DNA of 64,000 nucleotides from CAIZGX01 sp964385405 (GTDB lineage: Bacteria; Bacteroidota; Bacteroidia; Flavobacteriales_D; Sanyastnellaceae): contig CAYLOT010000001.1 of assembly GCA_964385405.1 (NCBI GenBank), positions 62,001 through 126,000 of the forward strand, read 5' to 3'. Shown here one piece after another: positions 1 through 9,461 of this stretch. The position numbers were made by a program, and so were the translations under genes. The stretch's first letter is position 1. The number at the start of each line of letters is the position of its first letter. The notes under the pieces are model-generated. The model saw only the letters and a list, made by a program, of their open reading frames with translations, was not told the DNA's origin and ran no database searches.

Positions 1-62
1 AAAGTTTGGTTCGCAAATCCAAGTGTCAGAGCAACTAGACTTATGTATATTTTCTTTCTCAT
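1..62 (-). CDS. N-terminus of a secreted protein (partial)
   Basis: Reading the minus strand from an ATG at 62, the first 20 codons give MRKKIYISLVALTLGFANQT, a classic short Bacteroidota signal peptide (basic n-region, then a hydrophobic stretch). The rest of the gene lies outside the window. It starts 30 nt after the stop of the TonB receptor on the same strand, so it is probably co-transcribed with it and may encode a companion periplasmic or surface protein. Its function cannot be told from what is visible. Confidence 0.55.
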   Translation of the reverse strand, partial: MRKKIYISLVALTLGFANQT

Positions 63-92
63 GCTTTTTGAATAATTCATTTTCCCAAAAAA

Positions 93-3000
93 TTAAAAAT
101 CAAATCTCACCCCTAAACGAATCTGACGTGGTGCCCCTAAATTATATGGGTTATTCACGAACATACTGTAGTAGTTTCTGAATGAAGATGGAGAGTTTTG
201 TGTATTGATTACGTTTTGGTATTGAGCCGCAGCTAAATATCCGTCGTCATCAGGTGTACCAGTGAAACGGTATACACTTGAAATGTTTTGAGTATTCAAA
301 AGATTGGTTACCCATAGATATACATTTAAGTTAGCCGCTTTTTTCTTATCTCCCTCACCACCAAAAGCAAGACTGAAGTTTTTGTCAAAGTTCATATCAA
401 CAGTGAATTGCCAAGGTAGACGAGCGCTATTAATTCCCCCTGCAGTTGTAGGACTCAACTCACCTGTAATTGGTGTCGGAAATACTTGAGCGGTGTATGG
501 AGTACCTGAACCGAGGTTTGCTATAAGGTTTGCTCCGGTGTTTGCGAAAATTTGCTTACCAAACCATACAGGACCGTTGTACTCTTTACCTTCTCCGTAA
601 CGATAGTCTACAGTAGTTACGATACGGTGGCGTTGATCATAATTGAATGGTGCAACTGTACGTAAGTTAGGAAGACCCGCATTGATCAAGGCTAACTGCG
701 TTTGAGTGTTAGATCCTGTACCGTCTGCAAACTGAAGGGTATAAGAGGTCTTCATCCAAAGATTTCCAGTTCTTCTTAAATCATAAGTTAAGGTCAATCC
801 TTTTACAGTACCGAAGTCTAAGTTACCGAAGGCACTATAGGTACTTGGATAAGCTCCGTTGAAACGACGAACTTGAATCATATCGCGTAATTCACGATAA
901 AATGCTTCAACTTTAATTGAGGATGTTTTTGAAAGTACTTGTTGGAATCCAAGAGCGTAGTCAACTGTTTTTTCAGGACGTAGATTCGGATTACTAATTA
1001 ATACGTTTCTGTTTTCCATGAACAAATAATCAACTGGATTGAATCGGTTACTTGAAGTTGGACGTTGCGTTAAGATATCATAGTGGGCGAAGAATAAGGC
1101 TTCTTCAGAGATAGGGAATGAGAACGCAACACGAGGCATAAAGTTCACAGCTGGTGTGTATTCTTTGAACGCGTTACTTGTAAGAGCTGCGTCTGGGTCA
1201 ACACTTAAGTATGGATTGATTTTCCCACCTGAGGCCACGCTAGTGAAAGGATCGGTAACCAAAGTTCCTTGCGCGTTGTACCAGTTGTCCCCATCACGAT
1301 ATCCTTGAATAGCAGTTGGATTACGGATGTCATCAACATAGACAACAAAGTTGTCACCAATATTAGCAGGGCGTGAGGTTCCAAAATTATCGAAATCGAC
1401 TTCACCCGCGGTGTAAGCTTCACTGATTACGTATGGATCTTTCGGCACATATTGGTTTGCATCGTAACGGTCGATACGCAGACCCACGTTGAAGATCAAA
1501 TCGTCGAATGCAAATTTATCCATGATATATCCTGAGATATAAACCGGTTCGAACGCACCTACCGCTCTTGTGTAATAAGATTCGCCACCGAGGTTGTAAC
1601 GCTCTGAGAAGAAATCGTCAAGTGATGGTTTACGACCCAAAAGGTTCCCTCTGTGATCGTAACCATAATAGGTCACCACAGCATTACCTTGGTTCAATAA
1701 ATCGCTAGCTCCGAACATATCTACAGACAAGAAATCTGGGCTTAGTCCGTCAGTATTAATGAAATCTGTTCCATTCGGATCCAAACCTAAAGCAGTTCTT
1801 AGGTTGTAGTCGAATTCAAATTGACCTGTTCCAACCAAATTGCTGTAATCGATGTAAGTGTATGTTCCGTTATTAAAGTATTGAGGCGCATCTGTGTTCA
1901 ATTCTTGGTTGTGGTAGTTCGCGTATTGACGGGCCAACTGCCATAATCCAATAGGTGCAACCGAGTATCCTGCATCCTTACGTTGCTCGAATTCGAAACC
2001 TACTTCGATAGCGTGGTCTCCAATATCGGCAGAACCTGAACCCGAAATACGGAATTGATTGTTACGGAATACACTGTAATTGTTTGATTTGGCACCAATA
2101 TGAGACCACAAACCGTAAGTTCCCGCTGGCTGTTGACCGTTTACTAAGCCGTTTCCACCTTGAATGTTAGTGATAGAAGAATAAGGAGAGTCACCAATCT
2201 GCTCGGTTTCAGACGTGAAATCGTTTAATGTTGGGTCAAAGAATTGATCGTCTGTGATAATGCCGTCAGATCCATTCAATACTTCTGTAACATATGGATT
2301 TGTGTTGAAGAGATTAAAGAATTGGCTCGTAATAGATGCCAAATCTGGGTTGTACTCAGAAGGGGTGAAGGTTACATTCACGTCCTGCCAACCGTTTTGT
2401 TCGTAAAAATTACCAGAACTATTTAGAGTATAAGAAGGTTTACGATAAATATCGAATGTCCCAACATGGCCGTATCTAAATAAGTTGTTGCCATGTTGCG
2501 CGTCTTCAGAACGATTGTATGAACTTGAGTAATCCGCTTGAATACGATAGAAGACATTTTTCAAGTTTGAGCTTCCGGATTCTTCGTCGGCATTCTTGAA
2601 GCGTTGAGCAAACTTGGCATAAGCTCTCCAATCTAGACCTGTGTTTTGTTGGTTGTTTTGCCAGTTTGACAACATATTGCCGTAATCGAAACTATTTCCT
2701 CGGCTGATTGCCGCGGTTCCACCAAAAGTTAGGGTAACGTTTTCAGATGCATTCAAGTCAATTTTAGCAACTACGTTAGCTTGTCTTGAACGCACGTTCA
2801 TGCGTGTATTGATTTTTTCAAAATCGTCAGCGGTAAGGAAGTCAGCATTGTACAAGGCTCCATTAACTGTACCGTCTTCCTGAACGTTCTGACGAAGTGG
2901 GTTAGCAAGAATGGCTTGACGTGCATCTTCTTTCATACGATATACACCACCGAAAGTTGGACCGCCATCAACAATATCTGTATAGTTTCCTGAAAGGAAG

Positions 3001-3854
3001 AATCCAAGAATTGGTCGGCCGTTCGATCCGTCTGCTTTCTTTTTAAACAATAATGGACCTGACAAGGAGCCCTCTAATAGATTATAACCATAGTAGTCTA
3101 AACCTACTGCTTTATCTCCAACTTTGAAACCAGAGCTAATAGCTTCGATTCCTCCGGTGTATTCTGCAGATGCAGAACGAAGAGAAATATTAATTACCCC
3201 ACCCGTTGCATCTCCAATGTTCGCGGGGATACCCCCTGTTATAACAGAGACCTCCTCAATTGCGGATTTAGGCAATGAAGTAGATCCTCTAACTTTAATA
3301 CCATCGATGTATACCCAAGTAGAACCCGTACGCGCTCCACGAATCGAAATTCCACCACCGGTTCCAGCGGAACTTACCCCTGCAACAGTTTGTGCAAGAC
3401 CAAGTGCATCACGACTTGGCATTTTTTCTAATTCTTCGCGAGTAACTGTTCCTCCGGAAGCACCTCCATCCTTGTCGATGAGAGGAATGCGGTATTCCTT
3501 AATTTCCACGGTGTTCATTTCAACACCAGGACTTAACTCTGCATTCGCGAATTGAATCTTTCCAGCTGAGATTGGAATTCCTGTTTGACTTTGGGTTTGG
3601 TAACCCACAAAGTTGAACTGAACCTCATATGTTCCCGGATCAATGGGCTTAATGGTATATTGTCCATCGGGATCTGTTTGTCCACCTGTAATCAGGTTTC
3701 CATTCAAAAACAGAACAACATTCACGAAAGGAAGAGGCTTCTTCGTCTCTTTGTCAATGACTTTTCCTTTCAAAGTTCCACCGTTTCCTTGTGCAAGAAC
3801 ACTTGACACCGAAAGGGCTATTAAACTCAAAAGCAGGTAAAATTTTCTCTGCAT
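93..3854 (-). CDS. TonB-dependent outer-membrane receptor with carboxypeptidase-like N-terminal domain
   Basis: 1253 residues. A signal peptide (about 1-21) is followed by a carboxypeptidase-D-regulatory-like beta domain (about 28-110, LKGKVIDKETKKPLPFVNV), a TonB plug (about 135-230, with GGGISIRGARTG and the YIDGIKVRG strand) and a long beta-barrel ending in the Phe-terminal strand RLGVRFDF expected for BAM insertion. It should import a large substrate through the outer membrane using TonB energy. No SusD-like lipoprotein is visible next to it, so I do not call it SusC. The barrel is long, with large Asn/Asp/Tyr-rich loops. A candidate promoter lies at 3895-3927, and a secreted protein gene follows 30 nt downstream. 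The substrate is unknown. Confidence 0.9.
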   Translation of the reverse strand: MQRKFYLLLSLIALSVSSVLAQGNGGTLKGKVIDKETKKPLPFVNVVLFLNGNLITGGQTDPDGQYTIKPIDPGTYEVQFNFVGYQTQSQTGIPISAGKIQFANAELSPGVEMNTVEIKEYRIPLIDKDGGASGGTVTREELEKMPSRDALGLAQTVAGVSSAGTGGGISIRGARTGSTWVYIDGIKVRGSTSLPKSAIEEVSVITGGIPANIGDATGGVINISLRSASAEYTGGIEAISSGFKVGDKAVGLDYYGYNLLEGSLSGPLLFKKKADGSNGRPILGFFLSGNYTDIVDGGPTFGGVYRMKEDARQAILANPLRQNVQEDGTVNGALYNADFLTADDFEKINTRMNVRSRQANVVAKIDLNASENVTLTFGGTAAISRGNSFDYGNMLSNWQNNQQNTGLDWRAYAKFAQRFKNADEESGSSNLKNVFYRIQADYSSSYNRSEDAQHGNNLFRYGHVGTFDIYRKPSYTLNSSGNFYEQNGWQDVNVTFTPSEYNPDLASITSQFFNLFNTNPYVTEVLNGSDGIITDDQFFDPTLNDFTSETEQIGDSPYSSITNIQGGNGLVNGQQPAGTYGLWSHIGAKSNNYSVFRNNQFRISGSGSADIGDHAIEVGFEFEQRKDAGYSVAPIGLWQLARQYANYHNQELNTDAPQYFNNGTYTYIDYSNLVGTGQFEFDYNLRTALGLDPNGTDFINTDGLSPDFLSVDMFGASDLLNQGNAVVTYYGYDHRGNLLGRKPSLDDFFSERYNLGGESYYTRAVGAFEPVYISGYIMDKFAFDDLIFNVGLRIDRYDANQYVPKDPYVISEAYTAGEVDFDNFGTSRPANIGDNFVVYVDDIRNPTAIQGYRDGDNWYNAQGTLVTDPFTSVASGGKINPYLSVDPDAALTSNAFKEYTPAVNFMPRVAFSFPISEEALFFAHYDILTQRPTSSNRFNPVDYLFMENRNVLISNPNLRPEKTVDYALGFQQVLSKTSSIKVEAFYRELRDMIQVRRFNGAYPSTYSAFGNLDFGTVKGLTLTYDLRRTGNLWMKTSYTLQFADGTGSNTQTQLALINAGLPNLRTVAPFNYDQRHRIVTTVDYRYGEGKEYNGPVWFGKQIFANTGANLIANLGSGTPYTAQVFPTPITGELSPTTAGGINSARLPWQFTVDMNFDKNFSLAFGGEGDKKKAANLNVYLWVTNLLNTQNISSVYRFTGTPDDDGYLAAAQYQNVINTQNSPSSFRNYYSMFVNNPYNLGAPRQIRLGVRFDF

Positions 3855-3894
3855 AAAAACCAGGTTAAGGAATTATTAAAGTATACAACGGGCG

Positions 3895-3927
3895 CTAAAA
3901 TAAGGCAAGCTTAGGTTAATTCCCAAA
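3895..3927 (-). promoter_or_regulatory. Candidate Bacteroidota promoter for the TonB receptor
   Basis: On the minus strand TTTG (3924-3927) is followed after 21 nt by TATTTTAG (3895-3902), one base from the TTTG-N19/21-TAnnTTTG consensus of the phylum's primary sigma factor. The receptor ATG is about 40 nt further on. The rest of the 238-bp gap 3855-4092 shows only a T-run near 3950. Confidence 0.5.
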
Positions 3928-4092
3928 GTTCATTAAATCAATCTTTGTATTTTTTTTTTGGGTTGTGATAATCAGTACGATAGGTGGTTCAAACCTAACA
4001 TTTTTGTAAAACTAAAACAACTGAACAGAAACCTATCTACTTTTTGATTTTTTTCAATGCGAAATGAGTACTTATTTTTCGTTTCTAAGTCT

Positions 4093-4362
4093 TTATTGCC
4101 TTCTAATCCACATTCGTTTGTACCAGGGCATGTGGCCTAGTCGGCGCATTCTCATTGATTTTTTCATGTGGCGTTTCATTTGTCTTTTGCCTTTTTTACC
4201 CTGTGCTTTTTGATGATTCTCAACACTCTTCAAATAGTCTTGCTCTATTTTGTCGTGTTGTTCTTTTTGTTTTGCCCGGGCATTTTCAGGCGTAATCACG
4301 TCGTCTTGACCAAAGGCTGAGAGCCCCCCGAAGAGAAATGCCAAAATAATCAATCGTTTCAT
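4093..4362 (-). CDS. Small basic secreted protein
   Basis: 89 residues. A signal peptide (MKRLIILAFLFGGLSAFGQ) is followed by a charged, probably helical segment rich in Lys, Gln and Glu, and then a strongly basic Met/Arg/Lys tail (about 55-89, KKGKRQMKRHMKKSMRMRR). No family is recognised. The ATG overlaps the stop of the upstream gene by 4 nt (ATGA), so the two genes are translationally coupled and presumably act together in the periplasm or at the cell surface. A basic tail could bind nucleic acid, lipid A or polyanionic polysaccharide, but nothing in the sequence decides this. The reading frame is supported by the signal peptide and the coupling. Confidence 0.65.
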   Translation of the reverse strand: MKRLIILAFLFGGLSAFGQDDVITPENARAKQKEQHDKIEQDYLKSVENHQKAQGKKGKRQMKRHMKKSMRMRRLGHMPWYKRMWIRRQ

Positions 4363-5258
4363 TTTCTGAACTCGTAGCTATATTTCGTGATAACAATGTC
4401 TTTCGACCCCATATCTTGATCGAGAGTGGCTTCAATAAACGAAGTGGGGGTGTAGAGTATTTCAATTTCACGTTGCAGCACGCTATTCGTATAGTACGAA
4501 ACCTTGGTAAGGTTTCCGATTCTATCGTAATGAAAGGTTTCGCGTTTAATTTCGTTGTTGGAAGAACTTTCAAAAGTTGATATTTGAGCAATCCATCCTT
4601 TTTCGTTGTAGGTGTATAGTTTACTGAAACTTTTACCGCTTAGAGTGAGCTCTTTTTCTTCTCGTGTTACAAATCCCGCAGAATCTCTGAAAACCAGGTC
4701 TACCGAATAAGGCAGGCCATAGTTGTTAAAGCTTTCTTTTCTTAAGATCAAGGGTGAAGGTTCGCTGTATTTGAATGATTCTGAGTTGACCGTTACAGTT
4801 AGTCCAGGGATAAGTTTTAGTTTTTCTATGCTCTTGTTCTCTGAAACGGAATTGTCAATACGTTCAACACGACCTTTGTTGTCATAAAAAAATGCCGTGG
4901 TTGTGTAACCATTCCTTCCAAGTTCATTTCTGTTCTGTACCAGTCCTAATTCGTTTCTGTCAAAAACGATGTGCGTACTATCTACAATACTAAGCACACT
5001 TGTTACTGCGTCAATCTTAGAAAGCTGTCCGGTTTCGTTGAAGTGGTAGACAGTAATGTCTGGTCTGTTTTCAATGGCTTTTCCAGTGCGCTTCATTTGA
5101 CATACTCCGGTAATGCTTAATATTTTGTTTTGCCAAAGGAATTCTTGACTGAAAAACATTTCTTGCTGAAAGGCTTTTCCTTCACGGTTATCTATGATTT
5201 GTGCATTTCCCAATAGGGTAATTGAAATCGAAAGAAAAAGGAGGAACTTTCTAATCAT
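4359..5258 (-). CDS. Secreted protein with YD/RHS-like repeats, unknown function
   Basis: About 299 residues from the ATG at 5258. An upstream in-frame ATG at 5294 exists, but only the inner start puts the signal peptide MIRKFLLFLSISITLLGNAQ at the N-terminus. The mature part has recurring short strands such as YHFNETGQL, FFYDNKGRV, YTYNEKGWI and FHYDRIGNL, which resemble the YD (RHS) repeats used in beta-shell and sugar-binding proteins. There are too few to form an RHS toxin shell, and no toxin domain follows. It overlaps the downstream small basic protein by 4 nt. It reads divergently from glyA, whose start is 114 nt away. Confidence 0.7.
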   Translation of the reverse strand: MIRKFLLFLSISITLLGNAQIIDNREGKAFQQEMFFSQEFLWQNKILSITGVCQMKRTGKAIENRPDITVYHFNETGQLSKIDAVTSVLSIVDSTHIVFDRNELGLVQNRNELGRNGYTTTAFFYDNKGRVERIDNSVSENKSIEKLKLIPGLTVTVNSESFKYSEPSPLILRKESFNNYGLPYSVDLVFRDSAGFVTREEKELTLSGKSFSKLYTYNEKGWIAQISTFESSSNNEIKRETFHYDRIGNLTKVSYYTNSVLQREIEILYTPTSFIEATLDQDMGSKDIVITKYSYEFRK

Positions 5259-5347
5259 GCTGCAAACATAAAACCGAAGTGAATAAGTTCGCACATTAGT
5301 GGAAAAGCTTTGTGAAATGAATGAGACATATTACCCAAGAACGAACT

Positions 5348-5355
5348 TACTTTTG
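5348..5355 (+). promoter_or_regulatory. -7 box of glyA promoter
   Basis: TACTTTTG fits TAnnTTTG and lies 17 nt before the glyA ATG. I see no convincing -33 TTG at the right distance. Confidence 0.4.
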
Positions 5356-5372
5356 ATCCATACAATTTCAAC

Positions 5373-6641
5373 ATGAAAGATCTAATTATTTTCGATTTAA
5401 TCGAACGCGAAAGAATTCGTCAAACCAACGGAGTTGAGCTTATTGCTTCTGAGAATTATGTCAGCAATGATGTTATGAAAGCCATGGGTTCGGTACTCAC
5501 AAACAAATATGCAGAAGGACTTCCGAAAAAGAGATATTACGGGGGATGCGAAGTAGTTGATGAGGTGGAGCAGATTGCGATTGACCGACTAAAACAATTG
5601 TTCGGCGCTTCGTGGGCCAATGTGCAACCCCACAGCGGTGCAAATGCAAATAGTGCAGTTATGTTAGCTGTGCTTAATCCGGGCGATGCTATTCTCGGGC
5701 TCGACCTTGCTCAAGGGGGGCATCTTACACATGGCTCGCCGGTAAACTATTCCGGCAAACTTTATCGACCATTTTTCTATGGGGTTGAAAAGGAAACCGG
5801 TCGCGTAGACATGAACAAGGTTCGTGAAAAAGCTCTTGAATGTAAGCCGAAGCTTTTAATTTGCGGAGCAAGTGCTTACAGCCGCGATTGGGATTACGCT
5901 GCATTTCGCGCAATAGCTGATGAAGTAGGAGCTCTGTTAATGGCCGATATTTCGCATCCTGCAGGATTAATTGCCGCAGGTTTATTAAACCATCCTTTTC
6001 CGCATTGTCACATTGTAACCTCTACAACTCATAAAACTTTGCGCGGGCCAAGAGGAGGTGTAATTATGGTTGGAGATGATGTTCCAAATCCATTAGGATT
6101 GAAAACAATGAAGGGTGAAGTTAGAACACTTTCTTCAGTATTAGATAGCGGCGTCTTTCCTGGAATGCAGGGCGGACCGTTGGAACACGTGATTGCTGCA
6201 AAGGCAGTCGCTTTCAATGAAGCACTTACAGAGAATTTCAAAGCTTACGGGAAACAAGTGATTGCCAACGCTGGTGCATTAGCCGACCATTTGACTGCAA
6301 AAGGTTATGAAATTGTTTCAGGAGGTACAGATAATCACTGTTTCCTCATTGATCTTCGTAACAAAAATATTTCAGGAAAAGATGCGGAGCATGCTCTGGT
6401 AAATGCAGAAATTACAGTGAATAAAAACATGGTTCCCTTCGACGATAAATCTCCATTTGTAACGAGCGGAATCCGTATTGGAACTCCTGCAATTACCACC
6501 CGTGGATTGAAGGTAAGTGACATGGATTTTGTTGCCAATGCTATTGACCGAGTTATTACCAATGCTTCAAACGAAGATGTGATTCGTGCAGTGAAGATGG
6601 AAGTTCACGAACAGATGTCGGTAAGACCCTTATTTGCGTAA
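5373..6641 (+). CDS. glyA: Serine hydroxymethyltransferase
   Basis: 422 residues, full length for the family. PLP enzyme interconverting serine plus tetrahydrofolate with glycine plus 5,10-methylene-tetrahydrofolate; it is the main cytosolic source of one-carbon units. Visible motifs are the N-terminal ELIASENYVS, the GLPKKRYYGGCE substrate loop, HSGANANSAV, the ADISHPAGLIAAG strand and the Schiff-base lysine in TTHKTLRGPRGG. The gene is monocistronic in appearance: a -7 box lies 17 nt upstream and its 3' end overlaps by 12 nt the 3' end of the convergent OstA-like gene. No unusual residues were noticed. purA, two genes away, and other folate or purine functions nearby fit ordinary housekeeping context. 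Confidence 0.97.
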   Translation: MKDLIIFDLIERERIRQTNGVELIASENYVSNDVMKAMGSVLTNKYAEGLPKKRYYGGCEVVDEVEQIAIDRLKQLFGASWANVQPHSGANANSAVMLAVLNPGDAILGLDLAQGGHLTHGSPVNYSGKLYRPFFYGVEKETGRVDMNKVREKALECKPKLLICGASAYSRDWDYAAFRAIADEVGALLMADISHPAGLIAAGLLNHPFPHCHIVTSTTHKTLRGPRGGVIMVGDDVPNPLGLKTMKGEVRTLSSVLDSGVFPGMQGGPLEHVIAAKAVAFNEALTENFKAYGKQVIANAGALADHLTAKGYEIVSGGTDNHCFLIDLRNKNISGKDAEHALVNAEITVNKNMVPFDDKSPFVTSGIRIGTPAITTRGLKVSDMDFVANAIDRVITNASNEDVIRAVKMEVHEQMSVRPLFA

Positions 6642-8207
6642 TTGCAATAATTCTTCTTTCGAATTTGGGCGTTCCTGAACACGCCAGATAAAATCCTCCA
6701 ATTTGAATTGTGAGGATTTTGTTTTTTGAATGCTATTGTACAAGCTGTTTGGTTCGTTTTCGAGAGTTACTTTTTGAATTTCTTTTTCTTTCAATTCAAT
6801 TCGAATATTTGAACAGTCGGTGCGGTTAAGACCAGTAAGTTTGGTGCGTTTATTTTTCTCTTCAGTAGAGAAGTAAGCAAGCTGACCGTTCCCCATAATT
6901 TGAACCACGTGCAAGTCATTTTTTACAAATTGACCGTGCAGTGATTTTCCTTTAATCTGATTGAAATATCCGGGTACGACTTCCGACGCTAGAAAACTTT
7001 TTTCGGGCACGAAAAGAAAGTCCAAACTGTCGTTTTTAAAATGAAGGTCTATCTCAGTTCCGGTAAGTTGATTGGCATCGTTCCATAAGACCGGGGATTG
7101 GAACATGCGCATGACAGAATCAGCTTCGGAAAGTGAAAGTGAATCGCATTTACCCTGCAAGTCTTTGCTGAATAGAATAACATTGTGATAAGCCTTAATG
7201 TCGCGATTTTTAATGCCCGTTTTTCTTGCGAAAAGAGTGTCAGCAACGATGAAAAGCGTGTCTTTGTTTTCGAGTGTTTTTTCGAGAATACTTTTTCCTG
7301 TTACCCATGAAATTTCATTGAGCTCTTCATGTCTTCCGTAATTGCCTCGAATGGTTAAATCGGAATTGTTATCAACGATAATCACATTCTTAAAAGCTTC
7401 ACCCCATTTCTCTTTTCCATTGTAAAAAACACTATCGCCGAACAACGTTTGTTCCTTTGTTTTTACACGCGCATTTTTCTTGAAACTACAGGTTTCTGTT
7501 TTTGAATTGAAGAAACCGTTCTCACATTTTATTTCAAGGTCTTTTCCTGTAATTGTTGTGGGGCCGAAGAAGTATGAAATTTCCGAAACGGTATTGTATA
7601 ACATGGTGTCTGAGACAACAGTGTAATCTTTGTTTTTTACAGTGACTTTTCGACGGAAAGTGAAGTTGTTAGAAGGACTATGATATCGTCCTGTTTGAGA
7701 AACTAATTCGTTGTTGTTTTTGCTGGAAATAACTTTACCTCCGCCCGAATAGGTTGCAACTTCAGATTTCATGTTGTAAGCCATATAGGGTGAAGTGAGT
7801 GTCATTGCTCCATCTGAAAACACACAGTTTTCATTCAACGTTGCGGACTGGGTTGCTTCAGTGAAAAACAGTTTCTTTCCCGATATTGCATACTCTCCGG
7901 GCTTATTTACTCGAATATTTCCGAAGGCTTGGAAGTTGCCATTGCTAAACTTATAGGCCGAGTCGCAATAGAAATCTGTGCCATCGAAATTTAAATGAAC
8001 ATGTCCCAAAAGACGTTGTCCATTGACTAAATTTTTGTTGAATGCAATTTTATCTGCATGCACCAATTGCACGTGTTTGCTTTGTCCTTCTGCCTTCTTC
8101 GAAATCAGAATAAAGGAAAGCGCAACAAGAAGTATTTTAACGAAGTTTTGTATCGTTCGCGTTTTATCTAACAATGGTTTGCTCACGGTCGGGACCAACA
8201 GAAACAT
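6630..8207 (-). CDS. OstA/LptA-like outer-membrane biogenesis protein
   Basis: About 525 residues. The product has many short beta repeats typical of the OstA/LptA jelly-roll fold (for example GKKLFFTEATQSATLNENCVFSDG and KVISSKNNNELVSQTGRYHS, here cut short), which in LptA and the LptD N-terminus bind and carry lipopolysaccharide across the periplasm. Bacteroidota commonly carry such a long OstA-like protein. The secretion signal is TIQNFVKILLVALSFILISK followed by KAEGQ. The start is uncertain: ATG 8207, GTG 8186 and TTG 8174 are in frame and all lie inside the 3' end of purA (stop at 8164); the longer frame to 8279 would overlap purA even more. It follows purA as a translationally coupled partner. 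Confidence 0.8.
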   Translation of the reverse strand: MFLLVPTVSKPLLDKTRTIQNFVKILLVALSFILISKKAEGQSKHVQLVHADKIAFNKNLVNGQRLLGHVHLNFDGTDFYCDSAYKFSNGNFQAFGNIRVNKPGEYAISGKKLFFTEATQSATLNENCVFSDGAMTLTSPYMAYNMKSEVATYSGGGKVISSKNNNELVSQTGRYHSPSNNFTFRRKVTVKNKDYTVVSDTMLYNTVSEISYFFGPTTITGKDLEIKCENGFFNSKTETCSFKKNARVKTKEQTLFGDSVFYNGKEKWGEAFKNVIIVDNNSDLTIRGNYGRHEELNEISWVTGKSILEKTLENKDTLFIVADTLFARKTGIKNRDIKAYHNVILFSKDLQGKCDSLSLSEADSVMRMFQSPVLWNDANQLTGTEIDLHFKNDSLDFLFVPEKSFLASEVVPGYFNQIKGKSLHGQFVKNDLHVVQIMGNGQLAYFSTEEKNKRTKLTGLNRTDCSNIRIELKEKEIQKVTLENEPNSLYNSIQKTKSSQFKLEDFIWRVQERPNSKEELLQLRK

Positions 8208-9432
8208 AAGTGATTGGAATTTCCAATTCCTTTTCAATGAATGCGATGTAATCCGATAGCTCTTGCGGGAATTCTTCAATTGTGCGAATCTGAGTCAGGT
8301 CTGTATTCCACCCTTTTAAAGTGGTATAAATTGGTTCAACCTTTCCATCTAATAAATCGTAAGGCATCTCATCTGTTTGAACGCCGTTTATTGCGTAATG
8401 CGTGCACACAAGAATTTCTTCAAAGATGCTAAGTACATCTGCCTTCATCATGTACAATTCAGTGATTCCGTTTAATCGGCAAGCATAGCGAAGAGCGGGA
8501 ATGTCTAACCAACCACAACGGCGTGCGCGTCCGGTAGTAGAGCCGAATTCATTTCCTTCTTTCCGCATGCGTTCTCCAACTTCGTTTTCCAATTCGGTTG
8601 GAAAAGGTCCACTACCAACACGGGTGCAATAAGCCTTGAAAATTCCGAAAGCTGAACCAATGGAATTAGGTGCAACCCCCAATCCAGTGCATGCACCGGC
8701 CGCTACTGTATTGCTTGAAGTAACAAAAGGATAAGATCCGAAATCAATATCGAGAAGCGAACCTTGCGCACCCTCGGCTAAAATCTTTTTGTCTTCGCGA
8801 ATGGCTTTGTGCAAATAGTTTTCGCTGTCTATGAAAGTTAAGGTCTTCAACACTTCGATGCCTTGGAACCAAGTAGCCTCCATTTCGTCTAGCGAATATT
8901 CGAATTGAAAATGAGAAAGCATTTTCTTATGCTTTTCTACAAGGGTGTTGTATTTCTCGGTGAAATTTTCAGAGAGAATATCACCGATACGAAGACCATT
9001 ACGACCTGTCTTATCCATGTAAGTAGGGCCGATTCCTTTCAAGGTTGATCCAATTTTAGATTTTCCCTTTTCCGCTTCTGATGCTGCATCGAGAAGTTTA
9101 TGAGTGGGGAGAATAAGGTGGGCTTTTTTTGAAATTAATAGTCTTGAGGCTACATCAACATTCTTAGCCGTGAGTTTTTCAATTTCAGTAGCGAATACAA
9201 TAGGGTCTATGACCACACCGTTTCCAACTACATTCGTTACATGGTTGTGGAAGATACCACTCGGAATGGTATGAAGAACATGCTTTGTTCCGTTAAACTC
9301 GAGGGTGTGGCCCGCATTTGGTCCGCCTTGAAACCTGGCTACGATGTCGTATTTTGGAGTTAATACGTCTACAATTTTTCCCTTTCCTTCATCGCCCCAC
9401 TGAAGGCCTAACAATACGTCTACTTTGCTCAT
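8164..9432 (-). CDS. purA: Adenylosuccinate synthetase
   Basis: 422 residues, normal length. It catalyses GTP-dependent condensation of IMP with aspartate to adenylosuccinate, the first committed step to AMP, in the cytoplasm. The N-terminal GLQWGDEGKGKIVD carries the catalytic Asp and P-loop. GGPNAGHTL carries the catalytic His, KIGSTLKGIGPTY and TTGRARRCGWLD the IMP contacts, and the C-terminal SVGPDREQTIV the guanine-binding loop. A -7 box lies at 9449-9456, 16 nt upstream. The upstream gene on the same strand is convergent with nothing, so purA may be read both from its own promoter and from the thioredoxin-fold gene ending 30 nt upstream. The downstream OstA-like gene begins inside its 3' end. 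Confidence 0.97.
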   Translation of the reverse strand: MSKVDVLLGLQWGDEGKGKIVDVLTPKYDIVARFQGGPNAGHTLEFNGTKHVLHTIPSGIFHNHVTNVVGNGVVIDPIVFATEIEKLTAKNVDVASRLLISKKAHLILPTHKLLDAASEAEKGKSKIGSTLKGIGPTYMDKTGRNGLRIGDILSENFTEKYNTLVEKHKKMLSHFQFEYSLDEMEATWFQGIEVLKTLTFIDSENYLHKAIREDKKILAEGAQGSLLDIDFGSYPFVTSSNTVAAGACTGLGVAPNSIGSAFGIFKAYCTRVGSGPFPTELENEVGERMRKEGNEFGSTTGRARRCGWLDIPALRYACRLNGITELYMMKADVLSIFEEILVCTHYAINGVQTDEMPYDLLDGKVEPIYTTLKGWNTDLTQIRTIEEFPQELSDYIAFIEKELEIPITYVSVGPDREQTIVR

Positions 9433-9448
9433 TCTGATTTGTAAAGCA

Positions 9449-9456
9449 CAAAAGTA
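9449..9456 (-). promoter_or_regulatory. -7 box of purA promoter
   Basis: On the minus strand TACTTTTG matches TAnnTTTG, 16 nt before the purA ATG. No -33 element is seen at the usual distance. Confidence 0.35.
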
Positions 9457-9461
9457 GTGGG

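Noticed and set aside
3124..3555. Plus-strand 143-codon frame
   Set aside because: Antisense to the TonB plug; no signal, motif or promoter.
93..3854. SusC-type starch or glycan receptor
   Set aside because: No SusD-like partner seen next to it in the window; only a general TonB receptor is claimed.
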